Below, piece after piece: positions 46,958 through 58,307 of a stretch of DNA of 64,000 nt (within the stretch, counting starts at the first letter, position 1; the number at the start of each line of letters is the position of its first letter). The stretch is from NCBI RefSeq assembly GCF_027172205.1, contig NC_070614.1:30256501-30320500 (forward strand). Direction: 5' to 3'. The position numbers were made by a program, and so were the translations under genes. The notes under the pieces were generated by a model. It did no database searches. It was not told where the DNA came from and saw only the letters and a list, made by a program, of their open reading frames with translations. Source of the DNA: Podarcis raffonei (taxonomy: Eukaryota > Chordata > Lepidosauria > Squamata > Lacertidae).

Positions 46958-48366
46958 CTGCATTGATAAAGAATCTTATTAATTAAATTAAATATCAATA
47001 AAAGGAAATGGGTCAAACAATCGTTAGAAATGATCTGTTAAGAGAACTGTATCTATCAACACAACAAAGTGTGACTCTCACTTTCCCCAGACCAGGCTTT
47101 CCAGTTATGTCAAATATGAATGACCCATGGATGAAGCTGACTTTGGTACTGGTCAGATCTGGATTTACCAGCTATACAAGACTAGCTACTTATTTTCCAT
47201 CAAAGGGAAAAATAATATGTGTATGATTCAGAGAAAAAGAAGGGAGGGAATCTTCTAACAGTTTTGTTATGCATGATAGAACATCACGCAAACAACACAC
47301 TGGGGAATGATAATCATACCTGTCAAAATTGCTGGTTTATGCAATTGACATTCAGCACATGTTAGGAAGTGTCTGATGAAAAGCTATAAAACACTTGTAT
47401 TCTTCAGAATTAGATCTAGGTAGAGGCAGGGCTCTGTCACTCTTCTGTTAAAAAATCTCTCACTTATTTGTTAGGATATATTTCCACAAGCAGATATATA
47501 TTTTCTTAAAAAACAAAAAAAAAACCCACTACCATCAAAGTAAAGGGAGGAGACTAGGATCTAGATTGCATGAGACCCACCGATATCAGCGGGAGTCACA
47601 TTCCACTAACTTATTCTTGATCCACCTCAAAGCGAAAAAACAGAGGAACAATATAACTAGGACTGCATTGATAAAGAATCTTATTAATTAAATTAAGTAC
47701 CAGTAAAAGGAAATGGGTCAAACAATAGTTAGAAATGATCTGTTAAGAGAACTGTATCTATCAACACAACATAGTGTGACTCTCACTTTCCCCAGACCAG
47801 GCTTTCCAGTTATGTCAAATATGAATGACCCATGGATGAAGCTGACTTTGGTACTGGTCAGATCTGGATCTACCAGCTATACAAGACTAGCTACTTATTT
47901 TCCGTCAAAGGGAAAAATAATATGTGTATGATTCAGAGAAAAAGAAGGGAGGGGATCTTCTAACAGTTTTGTTATGAATGATAGAACATCACGTCAACAA
48001 CACACTGGGGAATGATAATCATACCTGTCAAAATTGCTGGTTCATGCAATTGACATTCAGCACATGTTAGCAAGTGTCTGAAAAAAAGCTATAAAACACT
48101 TGTATTCTTCAGAATTAGATCTAGGTAGAGGCAGGGCTCTGTCACTCTTCTGTTAAAAAATCTCTCACTTATTTGTTAGGATATATTTCCATAAGAAGAT
48201 ACATATTTTCTTAAAAAACAAAAAAACCCACTACCATCAAAGTAAAGGGAGGAGACTAGGATCTAGACTGCATGAGACCCACCAATATCAGCGGGAGTCA
48301 CATTCCACTAACTTATTCTTGATCCACCTCAAAGCGAAAAAACAGAGGAACAATATAACTAGGACA
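46958..48366 (+). repeat. 705-bp direct tandem duplication
   Basis: Copy 1 is about 46958-47662 and copy 2 about 47663-48366, nearly identical (two 72-codon open frames at 47008 and 47713 are the same apart from two residues). The join lies at AACTAGGA|CTGCATTG. Related single copies lie at 34960-35460 and 63650-64000. It is the 5' flank of the next V2R unit. Confidence 0.93.
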
Positions 48367-48699
48367 GTAGAAACCCCCCCTCCCAAGCGTGGGCCACTTC
48401 TTGTATTTTGAAACCTCTATTTTATTGTATTCCAGCATGAATTCTATAGAATTCAGATAATAATTGTTTGTTACAGACATGCTGTGGACAGCATGAACGA
48501 AGTATGCACACCACTGGTGGTCCACAAACAGCAATTTTAGGAACCCTGAACTAGAAAAAACTGGTACTGGCACCCACATTCCATAATAGACAAAGTTGTA
48601 AATCTATGCATCCAGAGTATTATCCACCCTTCAATTGTGGCTGTAGCCATGGAGACTTTCAAAACCACCATTTGAATGAGTAGATTTGCCAACAGGATC

Positions 48700-48917
48700 A
48701 TGACGGTGACGGTGCTGCTGCTTATACTGCTGTGTCATGCTGTATGCAAGTCACATTTTATTAATTGCAGCATTCGTGATGATCTGCTCTCTATTCCTCA
48801 TGAATTTTTCCAGCCAGGGGACTTTGTGATTGGTGGGATTGTTTCTCAAGTCTTCTATGTCTATGATTTACTTTCTCTCTTGGAGCAGCCTACACATATT
48901 GTGACTCATAAACCTAT
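48700..48917 (+). pseudogene. V2R pseudogene B, exon 1 (still open)
   Basis: 218 nt, same length and donor (GTAAGA) as exon 1 of the intact gene. Encodes MTVTVLLLILLCHAVCKSHF then CSIRDDLLSIPHEFFQPGDF. The exon itself is intact, but the rest of the gene is rearranged: the following exons are inverted or missing. No exon 2 was found. Confidence 0.9.
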
Positions 48918-48994
48918 GTAAGACACCATCTCCCTGCTCCCCTCCCTTCACTTTTTTTGTAATATGTTCAGACCCTAATTACAAGGAACACATA

Positions 48995-49825
48995 CAGTGG
49001 TGCCTCGCAAGACGAAATTAATTCATTCCGCAAGTTTTTTCTTCTTGCGAGTTTTTCGTCTTGCGAAGCACGGTTTCCCATAGGAATGCATTGAAAATCA
49101 ATCAATGCGTTCCTAGGGAAACCGCCTTCAGACCAGGTCCGGGGACAGTCTGTCCCCCGACCTCTTCTGAAGGCTGGGGGGGGCCAAGGACTTCTCCGCT
49201 GTCCCGGGGCGATCTGAAAATGCTGGCGGGCAGCAGCGAACGCTGCGCTGCCGCCTGCCAGCATTTTAAAAGCTCCCGGGACAGCAGAGAATTCTCCGCT
49301 GTCCCGGGGCGATCTGAAAATGCTGGCGGGGGGCAGTGAACGCTTTGCTGCCGCCCTCCAGCATTTTAAAAGCTCCCGGGACAGCGGAGACTTCTCCGCT
49401 GTCCTGGGGCGATCTGAAAATGCTGGCGGGGGGCAGTGAACGCTTCGCTGCCGCCCGCCAGCATTTTCAGATCGCCCCGGGACAGCGGAGAAGTCTCCGC
49501 TGTCCGGGGGCTTTTAAAATGCTGGCGGGCGGCAGCGCAGCCTTCGCTGCCGCCCGCCAGCATTTTCAGATCGCCCGGGACAGCGGAGAAGTCTCCGCTG
49601 TCCCGGGAAGGCAGGCGGGGGGGAGCAAAGACTTTTGCCCCCCGCCAGCCTTCAGAAGAGGTCCAGGACCTCTTCTGAAGGCCGGCGGAGATTTCCCTAT
49701 GGGCTTTCTTCTTGCGAAGCAAGCCCATAGGGAAATTCGTTTTGCGAAGCACCTCCAAAACGGAAAACTCTTTCGTCTTGCGAGTTTTTCGTTTTGCGAG
49801 AAGTTCGTCTTGCGGGGCACCACTG
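48995..49825. mobile_element. TA-target MITE with palindromic tandem core, copy 4
   Basis: Inverted ends CAGTGGTGCCTCGCAAGACG and the reverse complement of CGTCTTGCGGGGCACCACTG, flanked by TA. The intact gene's intron 1 (about 36208) reads CACATATTTAAGG without it, an empty site. The core (about 49190-49615) is GC-rich and built of several roughly 125-bp units, each palindromic (GACAGCGGAG / CTCCGCTGTC and ATCTGAAAATGCTGGCGG / CCGCCAGCATTTTCAGAT). Long open frames inside are artefacts of this structure. Confidence 0.9.
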
Positions 49826-50254
49826 TATTTGAGGAATATTGCATTTATTTATGGTGGGTGTTTTAAAAAAATGATATTTTGTCAATGCTGGGAGTTGTTA
49901 ATAAATATTTTACCTTCCTGATAACATTGCTAAGCACAAGGCATTATTAATAAGCTTTCCCTTCCAAGTGACAGTGAAATGAATGGATCTAGTACATTTC
50001 TCTTTTCCTCTGCAGAATTACCTCATCAAGAAATATCTAAAATAAAAGAAGATCTCTTTAAATATTTCTGACATTGATCAATATATAGGTAAAGCATTGG
50101 TTCTTAACCTTTTCAGGGTCATAGACCTCCTTAAGGATCCTAGAAGCTGTATTGCAGGATTATCAAATTGGAGAAAACATATTGGTGAAATTATCCTCAA
50201 ATTGTAGGTGATATTATCATCAGTTTATGTAAAATAAACTCCAAGACTCAGTTT

Positions 50255-50995
50255 CCACGAGTGCAGGCTTTTCAGTGTTTCTGAGGAACAAATGTTGCAC
50301 AATGAGTGCTCACATATTGGATATGCAGAAAGATTATAAAAATCTATTAAATGAAACAATATTAAAAGCACAGTATCTTTTGAAAATGGCAGAAGGTGCA
50401 CTAGGGAAAGGTTCTTTTGGATATCGGAAATGGAAAGTTCTTGGAGTGACGGTCAGTGACTATGGAACTACCTGGAAAGTCATTTTGGCGTTTGCCCTCC
50501 TAGGTGTGTGACATCATACTGGGTTCATAGGGAAAGAATTAACTAATTGTAAAATGGCTAACCAATGGGAACCCAAGTTTGGAGTGAAGAGTTACAGTTA
50601 GAGTTGTTGAGAAGACAGTCTGGAGTTAGAAGAGACAGAGAGGATAAGTCTGTGGGTTGGGCTAGTCTGATGTGAGAGAGTGAGAGATTTTGTTAAGAGG
50701 AGTCAGTCAATCAGTTGAGATAATCAGTCAGAAGGTATTAGAAAGGTATAGGCCGGTAAAGAAACTAGAGTTAAGATACTGACAGGAATATTATCTGAGA
50801 AATCATAAACTTGTTAACGTTTATAAAATAAAGTTGTTGTTTTTTTGGTTTTAACAACTGTCTGGACTCAGTGTTTTACCCGAGAGTAACGGGTTGATGG
50901 CAGTGGGGAAGTGAGCACAGGGGTTGCACAGGGATCAATAGACCGTTAAAGGTCAGAGGACCCTTTGTGATCGCCACAGGCATCCTTGCACCAAC
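50255..50995 (+). mobile_element. Probable LTR-retroelement fragment (fossil)
   Basis: An insert relative to intron 5 of the intact gene. It holds an unrecognised open stretch (50275-50511) followed by LTR-like sequence beginning near TGTGTGACATC with AATAAA near 50826 and ending near CCTTGCA. Family not assigned; degraded; no target duplication found. Confidence 0.35.
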
Positions 50996-51169
50996 CCTTT
51001 GAGGTTGCTTAGACTGAGAGATAGTGATGAACACAAATTTACTCAGTCCCACACTCTTTGAAACTCTTAAGAATTAGTAGTTAGGTTTTTTACTTTTTGT
51101 TTAAAATTTTGCATTGCAAGATACCTCCATATGCATTCAAGAGGTTACACTTAATGTTGTAACTCCCAC

Positions 51170-51296
51170 CTTTATACTTAGATATCATCCCTTCTGGACA
51201 TGGAGTACAATCATAGCAGCAAAATTTCTCTCCTTCCTTCTTTTTCCTGCTGTATCCAGGATAGCAGCAGTCATTGCAAACAGAAAGCAGAAGCAC
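51170..51296 (-). pseudogene. V2R pseudogene B, exon 5 (inverted)
   Basis: 127 nt on the minus strand with normal acceptor (CTGTACAG) and donor (GTGGGA). Encodes [20 protein letters not shown] and [14 protein letters not shown], all seven cysteines kept. It is in the opposite orientation to exon 1 of the same unit. Confidence 0.93.
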
Positions 51297-51642
51297 CTGT
51301 ACAGAAACACTAAATAGAGATTAGTAAACACAAAAGCAGCATTGGAGAAGAAAGGACAACTCCCAACTGGGGGATCAGGGAGGGTTCACCTCTCTGGTGT
51401 TGTCTAGTTAAGATTTACGTGTGGAGAGGACTTTGTATGTTTCTTTTTCTGTTCCCCTTTTTTGCTTTTGTTTTCATTGGCTAGATTGTGTCCTTGAACT
51501 TTTATATTGCCATCTCACTGCATCTACAGAGAGATGTATGTTTGGTAGTGTACATAGAACCTATAGTTTTGAAATAGGTGGATATACCTCTCTAAAATAT
51601 GGAAATATCTATTAAAATGAAAAGGGTCCATTAAAGATAATA

Positions 51643-51866
51643 CAGTGATACCTCAGGTTACATACGCTTCAGGTTACACACTCCGCTAACCCAGAAATAG
51701 TGCTTCAGGTTAAGAACTTTGCTTCAGGATAAGAACAGAAATAGGGCTCCGGCAGCACGGCAGCAGCAGGAGGCCCCATTAGCTAAAGTGGTGCTTCAGG
51801 TTAAGAACAGTTTCAGGTAAAAATGGACCTCTGGAATGAATTAAATACTTAACCTGAGGTACCACT
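51643..51866. mobile_element. TA-target MITE (Tigger/pogo-like), copy 5
   Basis: 224 bp, ends CAGTGATACCTCAGGTTACA and the reverse complement of CCTGAGGTACCACTG, TA on both sides. Absent at the matching place in intron 4 of the intact gene (about 42110). Confidence 0.87.
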
Positions 51867-52113
51867 GTATGTAGCCCCTTAACCCAAAATCTATTCATGA
51901 AATAAACAATTTATTTATTAGGGGAGCTGAAAAAAGAGAATATAATAGGAATTCATGAAAATTAGAATATAATAATGTTTTCACAAAGGTTAATGAAATA
52001 ATAAAACATCCTGTGGGATTTCACGAAAATTAAAGTTGGAATGCAGTTAGATGCCTTCAAATCCTTTGAATTTTTTTAGTGAAAACATCAAATGCCACAG
52101 AACTGTGTCTTAC

Positions 52114-52339
52114 CTGATTAAAAACTATGCCACACAATTTGATCATTATTTATGCTTAACTCTTTTCCTAAAGGTGGACGAGGGTCCAATTTTCCAACTT
52201 TGATCCTACACAACAAACCATTTGGAGAAATAATCCAGTTTATTACATCAAAACCTGTAACTAATTCTCCTTTATAATCAAAACACACTAATGCCCCAGC
52301 ACTATTGTTGAACAACATGGTCCTTAGAAAATGATGGAC
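52114..52339 (-). pseudogene. V2R pseudogene B, exon 4 (inverted, frameshifted)
   Basis: Encodes [33 protein letters not shown] and GKLDPRPPLGKE, but is 226 nt instead of 228: a 2-base loss just before the donor (CATAGTTTTT versus CATAATGTTTTT) shifts the frame after QIVWH. Confidence 0.92.
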
Positions 52340-52702
52340 CTGGATTGAAAGAAAGTATGAACAAAGCAATGACGGTTTCAAAATTCTTCAACAACGTATG
52401 CAGCCACTTCATCTATTAGGCACTCATGTCTTATTATTGAACTGCAAACCTTAAATGATTATTTGATATTTATAACAATCATTACTTTCCATATGCACCA
52501 AGTTGGTAGGTGACTATGAACTGAAATAACAATATTTTATCATGGGATCACTACTACTTATCATAATGGATTTCAAAAGGGGGGAAACCTGAAAGGAAAT
52601 GAAAACCACCACAGGTACACAAATTGTATCATGCACACTTAGAATTCATTGTGCTTCCTGAAGAAAACATAGTTTTTTTAAAAAATGTTTGGTTGTAATT
52701 AC

Positions 52703-52920
52703 CTGCCATGGTTGCACATTCTGAAAAAACAGTTCCTGTTGTTCTCCCAACTTCCTACCTTTGGAACTGGATTTGTAAACGGCTTGCAAAGCATGAGCCA
52801 CAGCATAGACAGCATTGTAGACATTGTAGCTGTGGCCAGTCATTTCCATTTCAAACAAGGTCCCAGGAAGACTCTCCAGCTTCTTTCCTCCAGAGCAGTA
52901 TTTCCTTTCCTGATGCTGCC
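52703..52920 (-). pseudogene. V2R pseudogene B, exon 3, 3' portion
   Basis: Minus-strand end of exon 3 ([20 protein letters not shown] ... NVQPWQ, donor GTAATT). It is cut at 52920 by the LTR element; the exon resumes at 58412 after the 5-bp target duplication CTGCC. Confidence 0.93.
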
Positions 52921-53328
52921 TGTCAGGGAACTGCCATCGGAGAAACAGGAGGTGAAAGGGCTCACAGAGGCTGAGAGAGACTTATCAGCTGAGGAGGGAA
53001 CCAGCAGGGGGAGAGGAGGAGCTCCAAGGGAAAGTGAGTCGGAGGGAGGGCTCAGAGACACTTCCAGCGAAAATAGTGGGGAGGTTTCAGGACCTCCCAT
53101 AGGGACACCCACTCCTCGCCGGAAACTGTCACGCCGAGAGTCCAGAAGACGCGTTTCCGTTAAGGAACTTTTATGCTGGAAGAAGTTCCGTAAACGCCCA
53201 CTGTCCGATTCTACAAGCAACTGACGGAGCCATGCTTAAGGAGCTCCGTCACAGACAGAGGTTTGTGGACTTAGCCAAACTCTGAGGGACTAGGACTTTA
53301 TGCACAAGCAGCTCATCATCCCATCACA
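52921..53328 (+). repeat. 5' LTR of the Ty3/Gypsy element
   Basis: 408 bp, TG...CA, about 99% identical to the 3' LTR. A diverged relative survives as the solo LTR at 8415-8851. Confidence 0.97.
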
Positions 53329-53371
53329 GCAATCGGACAGTCCCTGAAAGCAGCTTGTGCAGAGAGGCATC

Positions 53372-54387
53372 ATGAGCAACCCAGCCGGAACCGGAGGAGC
53401 AGGAGGAGCTGGAGAGGGTCCAAGCCTGGAAGAAAGGTACCGGGTGTTGGAGGTCCAGCTAGCGCTGCAAACGGCGAGGCTAGAGGAAAGGAGGGCGCAG
53501 GATGCAGAAAAGGCAAAAGGTGCCCCACTAGCAAGAAAGATGCCAGGATTGGTGCAGAAGTTTGGGGGGGACCCCAGGAAATATCAAGCCTTTAGGACAG
53601 AGATGCAGTATGCTCTCAATCTGCAGTTTGACGACTTTCCCGACGAGGAATCGCGAGTGGCGTTTGTGGTTGGCCATCTCGAAGGGGGGGGGCGAGAGAC
53701 TGGGTTAGACCCCTGATGGCAGGGAATAATGAAATGCTGAAGGACACGAGGAAGTTTTTTCGCGCCATGGATTTGATGTTTTCCAGCGAGATTGAGCAGG
53801 GAGTGGTGCGCAGACAGTTGATGGCTTGTAAACAGGGGAGCCGATCGGTTCGTGAGTACTGGACTGAGTTTACCATGCTGATACATAAATTGGGGTGGGA
53901 CCTATCGGCGGAACCCATTCAAATGCTTTTTGAAGAGGGGCTTTCTTCGGCGGTGAAAGACGAACTTTCCCGGGCGCCCAGGGCGGAGTCTATGGACCAG
54001 CTGACCAAATCAGCGCTGACCATTGGAGCGCGCCAGGAGGCGAGAGCCTTGGAGAAGCGGGAAGGGAAAGGAGAGCGTTGGAGGGATTTCCGCATTCCAG
54101 AGATTCCGGAGCCAAATTTCCCGCCAGGAGAGCCGATGGAAATTGGAACAGCGCGCACGCGCGCAGTTTCAAATCCCAGTGAAGGGCGGAAGAAGGAGGG
54201 GAAGAGCACCAAGAAATGTTATCTCTGCCAGCAGCCAGGTCACTTTGCCAGAGTCTGCCCGCAAAGAAAGGAATGGCAAGGGATGGTGGGAGCTGTTGGG
54301 GGAAAGGAGGAGGGAGTCCAGGAGCAAGTAAAAGCCAACGCCTGGCTGCCACCGTCAGGGCACAGCAGCCAGGCCAAGGAGCAGTAA
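53372..54387 (+). pseudogene. gag region of the Ty3/Gypsy element
   Basis: Starts MSNPAGTGGAGGAGEGPSLE with a coiled-coil-like stretch, capsid-type sequence in the middle (FFRAMDLMFSSEIEQG, VREYWTEFTMLIHKLGWDL), then one CCHC knuckle CYLCQQPGHFARVC. The reading frame appears broken about once. It overlaps the start of pol in another frame, the arrangement of families that use ribosomal frameshifting between gag and pol. Confidence 0.88.
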
Positions 54388-57300
54388 AAGTGCCCACGCT
54401 GGAACCTCCAAGACCAGCCCTAGTGATAGAGGTGTTGCTAGAGCTGGCAAACGGACACCCACTAAAGACAAAGGCGCTATTGGACTCAGGCAGCACCTGT
54501 AATTTTATGAGTAAGGAGTTTGCAGCTGAACACCAGATACAGATACTCCCTTTAAGTAACCCCCTGCAGGTGACCACGATCGATGGGAGGGAGCTGTTGG
54601 GAGGAGAAGTTAGCCTACAGACTGTCCCAATGGTTATGAGGGTGGCCAGGCACACCGAAAGGATAGCGTTCAATGTGGCCACCTTGGGAGGGGCTCCCAT
54701 TATTTTAGGAATGAGCTGGCTAGCGTTGCATGATCCGCTAGTGGGCTGGCATCAGAGAGTGGTCTCCTTTGGGTCAGCACATTGCCCGGAACACTGCAAA
54801 GAGGGAAAGGCACCGGAAGGGGCAAAAGCCTTTCTAGCAGGGACGGAAGTAACGGACAAAGGGAAGGTGCCCAAACAATATGCTGACCTGAGCAAGGTCT
54901 TCAGCGAAAGGGAAGCAGATAAACTACCACCGCATAGAGCCTTTGACTGCCAAATCAACCTGGTCCCTGGAGCCCAGCTCCCAGTGGGCAAGCTGTACGC
55001 CATGTCAGACAGGGAAATGCAGGAGTTAAGGGAGTTTATTGATAAAAACCTGAAGAGAGGCTTCATCAGAGAGTCCAGAGCGGTGGGGGGCAGCCCAGTG
55101 TTTTTTGTGGACAAAAAACACACGGATAAACCAAGACTTGTAGTGGACTTTAGAGCCCTAAATGCAGTGTCAGAACCAGTGGCTTTCCCCATGCCCAGAA
55201 TTGATGACATTTTGACCAGGGTGAGGAAGGGAAAGATATTCACTAAACTGGACCTGAGAGGGGCATACAACCTGATACGGATAAGGAAAGGGGATGAATG
55301 GAAAACCACCATGTTCACCCCTTTGGGGGCTTTTGAATATTTAGTTATGCCCTTCGGATTACAATCAGGCTCAGCATGTTTTCAATCGTTCATGAACCAC
55401 GTCCTGGGACCTCTGCTCTACAAGAATTGCGTGGCCTTCCTAGATGACGTGTTAATATATTCAGAGAATGAGGAGCAGCATGTAAAGGATGTCAGGGAAG
55501 TGCTGAGCCAACTGCAAGCAAACCAGCTGTGGGTGAAATTGGAGAAGTGTCAGTTTCACACCAAGGAGGTGGAATTCCTGGGGTACCGCTTGTCAGACAA
55601 GGGATTAGCCATGGATCCAGGCAAGGTCCAGGCGGTGCTGGAATGGAAGACACCGAAAACGAAAAAGGATGTGCAAAGATTCTTAGGGTTTGGGAACTTT
55701 TACCGTAAGTTCATCAAGAACTTTGCCCACTTAACGGCTCCCATCACGGACTGTCTCAGCAGCAAGAAGAAATTTGTTTGGACGGCGGAGGCGGAGCAAG
55801 CATTTGAGGAATTGAAAAGGGCATTCGCTTCGGAAGAACAGCTCCTGCATGTGGATTTACAAAAACCAATGAGAGTGGAAACTGATGCATCAGACCGGGC
55901 GGTGGGGGCGGTGCTTCTTCAGCCGGGGAAGAATAAGTCGGAGTGGAGACCGTGTGCCTTCTTTTCGCGTAAGCTAAACAAATCCGAGAGGAACTACACC
56001 GTATATGACCGAGAACTACTCGCCATTCACGAAGCGTTCCAGAGATGGAGACATTTACTAATTGGTGCACAACATAAGGTGCAAGTGTGTACGGACCACA
56101 AGAATTTGGAGTATTGGAGAACGGCACGAGTGCTCAACCAACGACAAGTAAGGTGGGCCCAGGAGTTCTCCAAATTCCATTTTGAAATTTGCTATGTGCC
56201 AGGTCCAGAAAACGTCAGAGCGGATGCTCTCTCACGCAAACCTGAATATTTGGAGGGGGAGGGAGCACCTGAAGAGAGACATATCATCCCAGAGGACCGC
56301 TGGGTGTGTGGGGCGGCCTGGGTGGGGCAAAGGGAACTGGTAGAGGGAACGGTGAATGATGAATACGCCCAGAATAAGCTCAGAGGTTTAAGGAGAGAGG
56401 GAGAAGACCCCGGAGGTTTTGAAGAAAGAAACGGGGTATTGTATTACAAAGGGGCACTATATATACCCGAAGGGGAATTGAGGGGGAAAGTACTCAAACA
56501 GCTGCACGACAACCCCACAGCGAGGCATTTTGGGCAACACAAGACCATGTGGTTGGTGACCAGGGAATTTTGGTGGCCCAAGGTGAGGGAGGATGTACGG
56601 GAGTATGTAAGAGGGTGTGACCATTGCCAGAGAGCCAAAGGAGAAAGGCGGGCGCCGGCGGGGTTATTAGAACCGTTACCCACACCAGAACGACCGTGGG
56701 TGGCGGTATCGATAGATTTTATGACTGATCTGCCGAAATCCCAGGGGAAAACCGCCATAATGGTCGTAGTAGACATGTTAACTAAGATGGGCCACTTTGT
56801 AGCTTGCTCACATGCAGTCACGGCGGAAGAGACAGCGAAATTGTTTGTAGAACATATTTTTAGGCTGCATGGCGCCCCCTTGAGGGTGGTCTCCGACAGA
56901 GGGAAACAGTTCACGTCCAGGTTCTGGAGGAAACTTATGAGCTTACTGCACGTAGAGGTCAATTTTTCGACTGCCAGGCACCCTGAGACCAATGGGCAGG
57001 CGGAGAGAGCAAACGGTATCCTCCAACAATACCTGAGGTGTTATGTCAATGACAGAGAGAACGATTGGGTCGAAAAGTTGGCGCTAGCGGAATTTGCCTA
57101 CAATAATGCGGAGAATGTGTCCACCGGGATGAGCCCCTTTTTGGCTAATTATGGGTGCCACCCCAGGGCGTTTCCAGGGGGAGGAGGGGAGAGATGGAGT
57201 GTCCCGGCCGCCGAACATTTTGTAGAAGAAATGGAAGCGATCCATCGTCAACTCCAACTCAACTTAGAAAGGGCCAAAGAAGAATATAAGAGGCAGGCAG

Positions 57301-58307
57301 ACAAGAGCAGAAGGGAAGGTGAAACCATTAGGGTGGGGAGTCAGGTGTGGCTGTCAACCCAAGGGTTGCCGTTCAAGGGGGGTTGCAAGAAATTGAGACC
57401 CAAAAGATTGGGACCATTTGAGGTCATTCAACAAGTCAACCCAGTGGCTTTCAGACTCCGGTTACCGAACCACATGAAATTGCACCCAGTATTCCACAGG
57501 TCATTACTGTCACCGTATAGGGGGGAAGGTGAAGGGGTCTCCACACGGGGGCCAGTCTTAGAAGAAAGGGAAAGCAGCAACCATGTGGCGGAGATCATCG
57601 ACTCCAGGTGGAAGGGTAATCAGGTGGAGTATTTGGTCGCGTGGGAAGGGGAACCGGAGTCGGAAAACGCCTGGGTGACGGCAGAGGAGGTCAATGACGA
57701 GATCTTGATCGAAACGTTCCACCAAAGGTTCCCCAGGAAACCTCAGTCAGTAGCGAGGTTCCGGAGGGAGTACTTTGGCACCACCGACGAGGAGGAGGAA
57801 CTGGAAGGATTCAGGGAATCGGAGTTGGAAGAAGGAACAGACTCCGATGAGGAGGAGTACTTAGAAACCGGAAACAGCAACCGGTGGAGGGAAGTGTTCG
57901 AAACTTCGGAAGATGAGGGAGGTTCTTTCAGGGGTTTTGCTCCCTCGCCTCCCGCAGAGGAGGGAAGGGGAGGTGGTGAAGGGGGCCCTGGAGGGGAGGT
58001 GGATGTCAGGGAACTGCCATCGGAGAAACAGGAGGTGAAAGGGCTCACAGAGGCTGAGAGAGACTTATCAGCTGAGGAGAGAACCAGCAGGGGGAGAGGA
58101 GGAGCTCCAAGGGAAAGTGAGTCGGAGGGAGGGCTCAGAGACACTTCCAGCGAAAATAGTGGGGAGGTTTCAGGACCTCCCATAGGGACACCCACTCCTC
58201 ACCGGAAACTGTCACACCGAGAGTCCAGAAGACGCGTTTCCGTTAAGGAACTTTTATGCTGGAAGAAGTTCCGTAAACGCCCACTGTCCGATTCTACAAG
58301 CGACTGA
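54216..58307 (+). CDS. pol region of the Ty3/Gypsy element
   Basis: An open frame of 1363 codons; the true pol begins within its first part, overlapping gag. Domains by approximate residue: aspartic protease LLDSGSTCNFMS (about 88-99), reverse transcriptase with VVDFRALN and FLDDVLIYSE (about 405-415), RNase H with TDASDRAVGAVL and TDHKNLEYW (about 550-630), integrase HHCC zinc region ending CDHCQRAK (about 800) and DDE core with VVSDRGKQFTS and ETNGQAERAN, and a C-terminal chromodomain VEYLVAWEGEPESENAWVTA (about 1140). An acidic tail follows and the frame ends inside the 3' LTR. It looks whole. Confidence 0.95.
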   Translation: MLSLPAARSLCQSLPAKKGMARDGGSCWGKGGGSPGASKSQRLAATVRAQQPGQGAVKVPTLEPPRPALVIEVLLELANGHPLKTKALLDSGSTCNFMSKEFAAEHQIQILPLSNPLQVTTIDGRELLGGEVSLQTVPMVMRVARHTERIAFNVATLGGAPIILGMSWLALHDPLVGWHQRVVSFGSAHCPEHCKEGKAPEGAKAFLAGTEVTDKGKVPKQYADLSKVFSEREADKLPPHRAFDCQINLVPGAQLPVGKLYAMSDREMQELREFIDKNLKRGFIRESRAVGGSPVFFVDKKHTDKPRLVVDFRALNAVSEPVAFPMPRIDDILTRVRKGKIFTKLDLRGAYNLIRIRKGDEWKTTMFTPLGAFEYLVMPFGLQSGSACFQSFMNHVLGPLLYKNCVAFLDDVLIYSENEEQHVKDVREVLSQLQANQLWVKLEKCQFHTKEVEFLGYRLSDKGLAMDPGKVQAVLEWKTPKTKKDVQRFLGFGNFYRKFIKNFAHLTAPITDCLSSKKKFVWTAEAEQAFEELKRAFASEEQLLHVDLQKPMRVETDASDRAVGAVLLQPGKNKSEWRPCAFFSRKLNKSERNYTVYDRELLAIHEAFQRWRHLLIGAQHKVQVCTDHKNLEYWRTARVLNQRQVRWAQEFSKFHFEICYVPGPENVRADALSRKPEYLEGEGAPEERHIIPEDRWVCGAAWVGQRELVEGTVNDEYAQNKLRGLRREGEDPGGFEERNGVLYYKGALYIPEGELRGKVLKQLHDNPTARHFGQHKTMWLVTREFWWPKVREDVREYVRGCDHCQRAKGERRAPAGLLEPLPTPERPWVAVSIDFMTDLPKSQGKTAIMVVVDMLTKMGHFVACSHAVTAEETAKLFVEHIFRLHGAPLRVVSDRGKQFTSRFWRKLMSLLHVEVNFSTARHPETNGQAERANGILQQYLRCYVNDRENDWVEKLALAEFAYNNAENVSTGMSPFLANYGCHPRAFPGGGGERWSVPAAEHFVEEMEAIHRQLQLNLERAKEEYKRQADKSRREGETIRVGSQVWLSTQGLPFKGGCKKLRPKRLGPFEVIQQVNPVAFRLRLPNHMKLHPVFHRSLLSPYRGEGEGVSTRGPVLEERESSNHVAEIIDSRWKGNQVEYLVAWEGEPESENAWVTAEEVNDEILIETFHQRFPRKPQSVARFRREYFGTTDEEEELEGFRESELEEGTDSDEEEYLETGNSNRWREVFETSEDEGGSFRGFAPSPPAEEGRGGGEGGPGGEVDVRELPSEKQEVKGLTEAERDLSAEERTSRGRGGAPRESESEGGLRDTSSENSGEVSGPPIGTPTPHRKLSHRESRRRVSVKELLCWKKFRKRPLSDSTSD

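Noticed and set aside
47008-47931. Two identical 72-codon frames as a duplicated small gene
   Set aside because: They owe their identity to the recent 705-bp tandem duplication; the related sequence at 63750 does not keep the frame.
49061-49866. Overlapping open frames of 90-176 codons on both strands
   Set aside because: They follow from GC-rich palindromic tandem units in a MITE; no start, splice or domain support.
52685-53224. A 179-codon frame that appears to fuse V2R antisense sequence and LTR
   Set aside because: The frame crosses the LTR boundary at 52921 and reads antisense to the V2R exon; it is chance.
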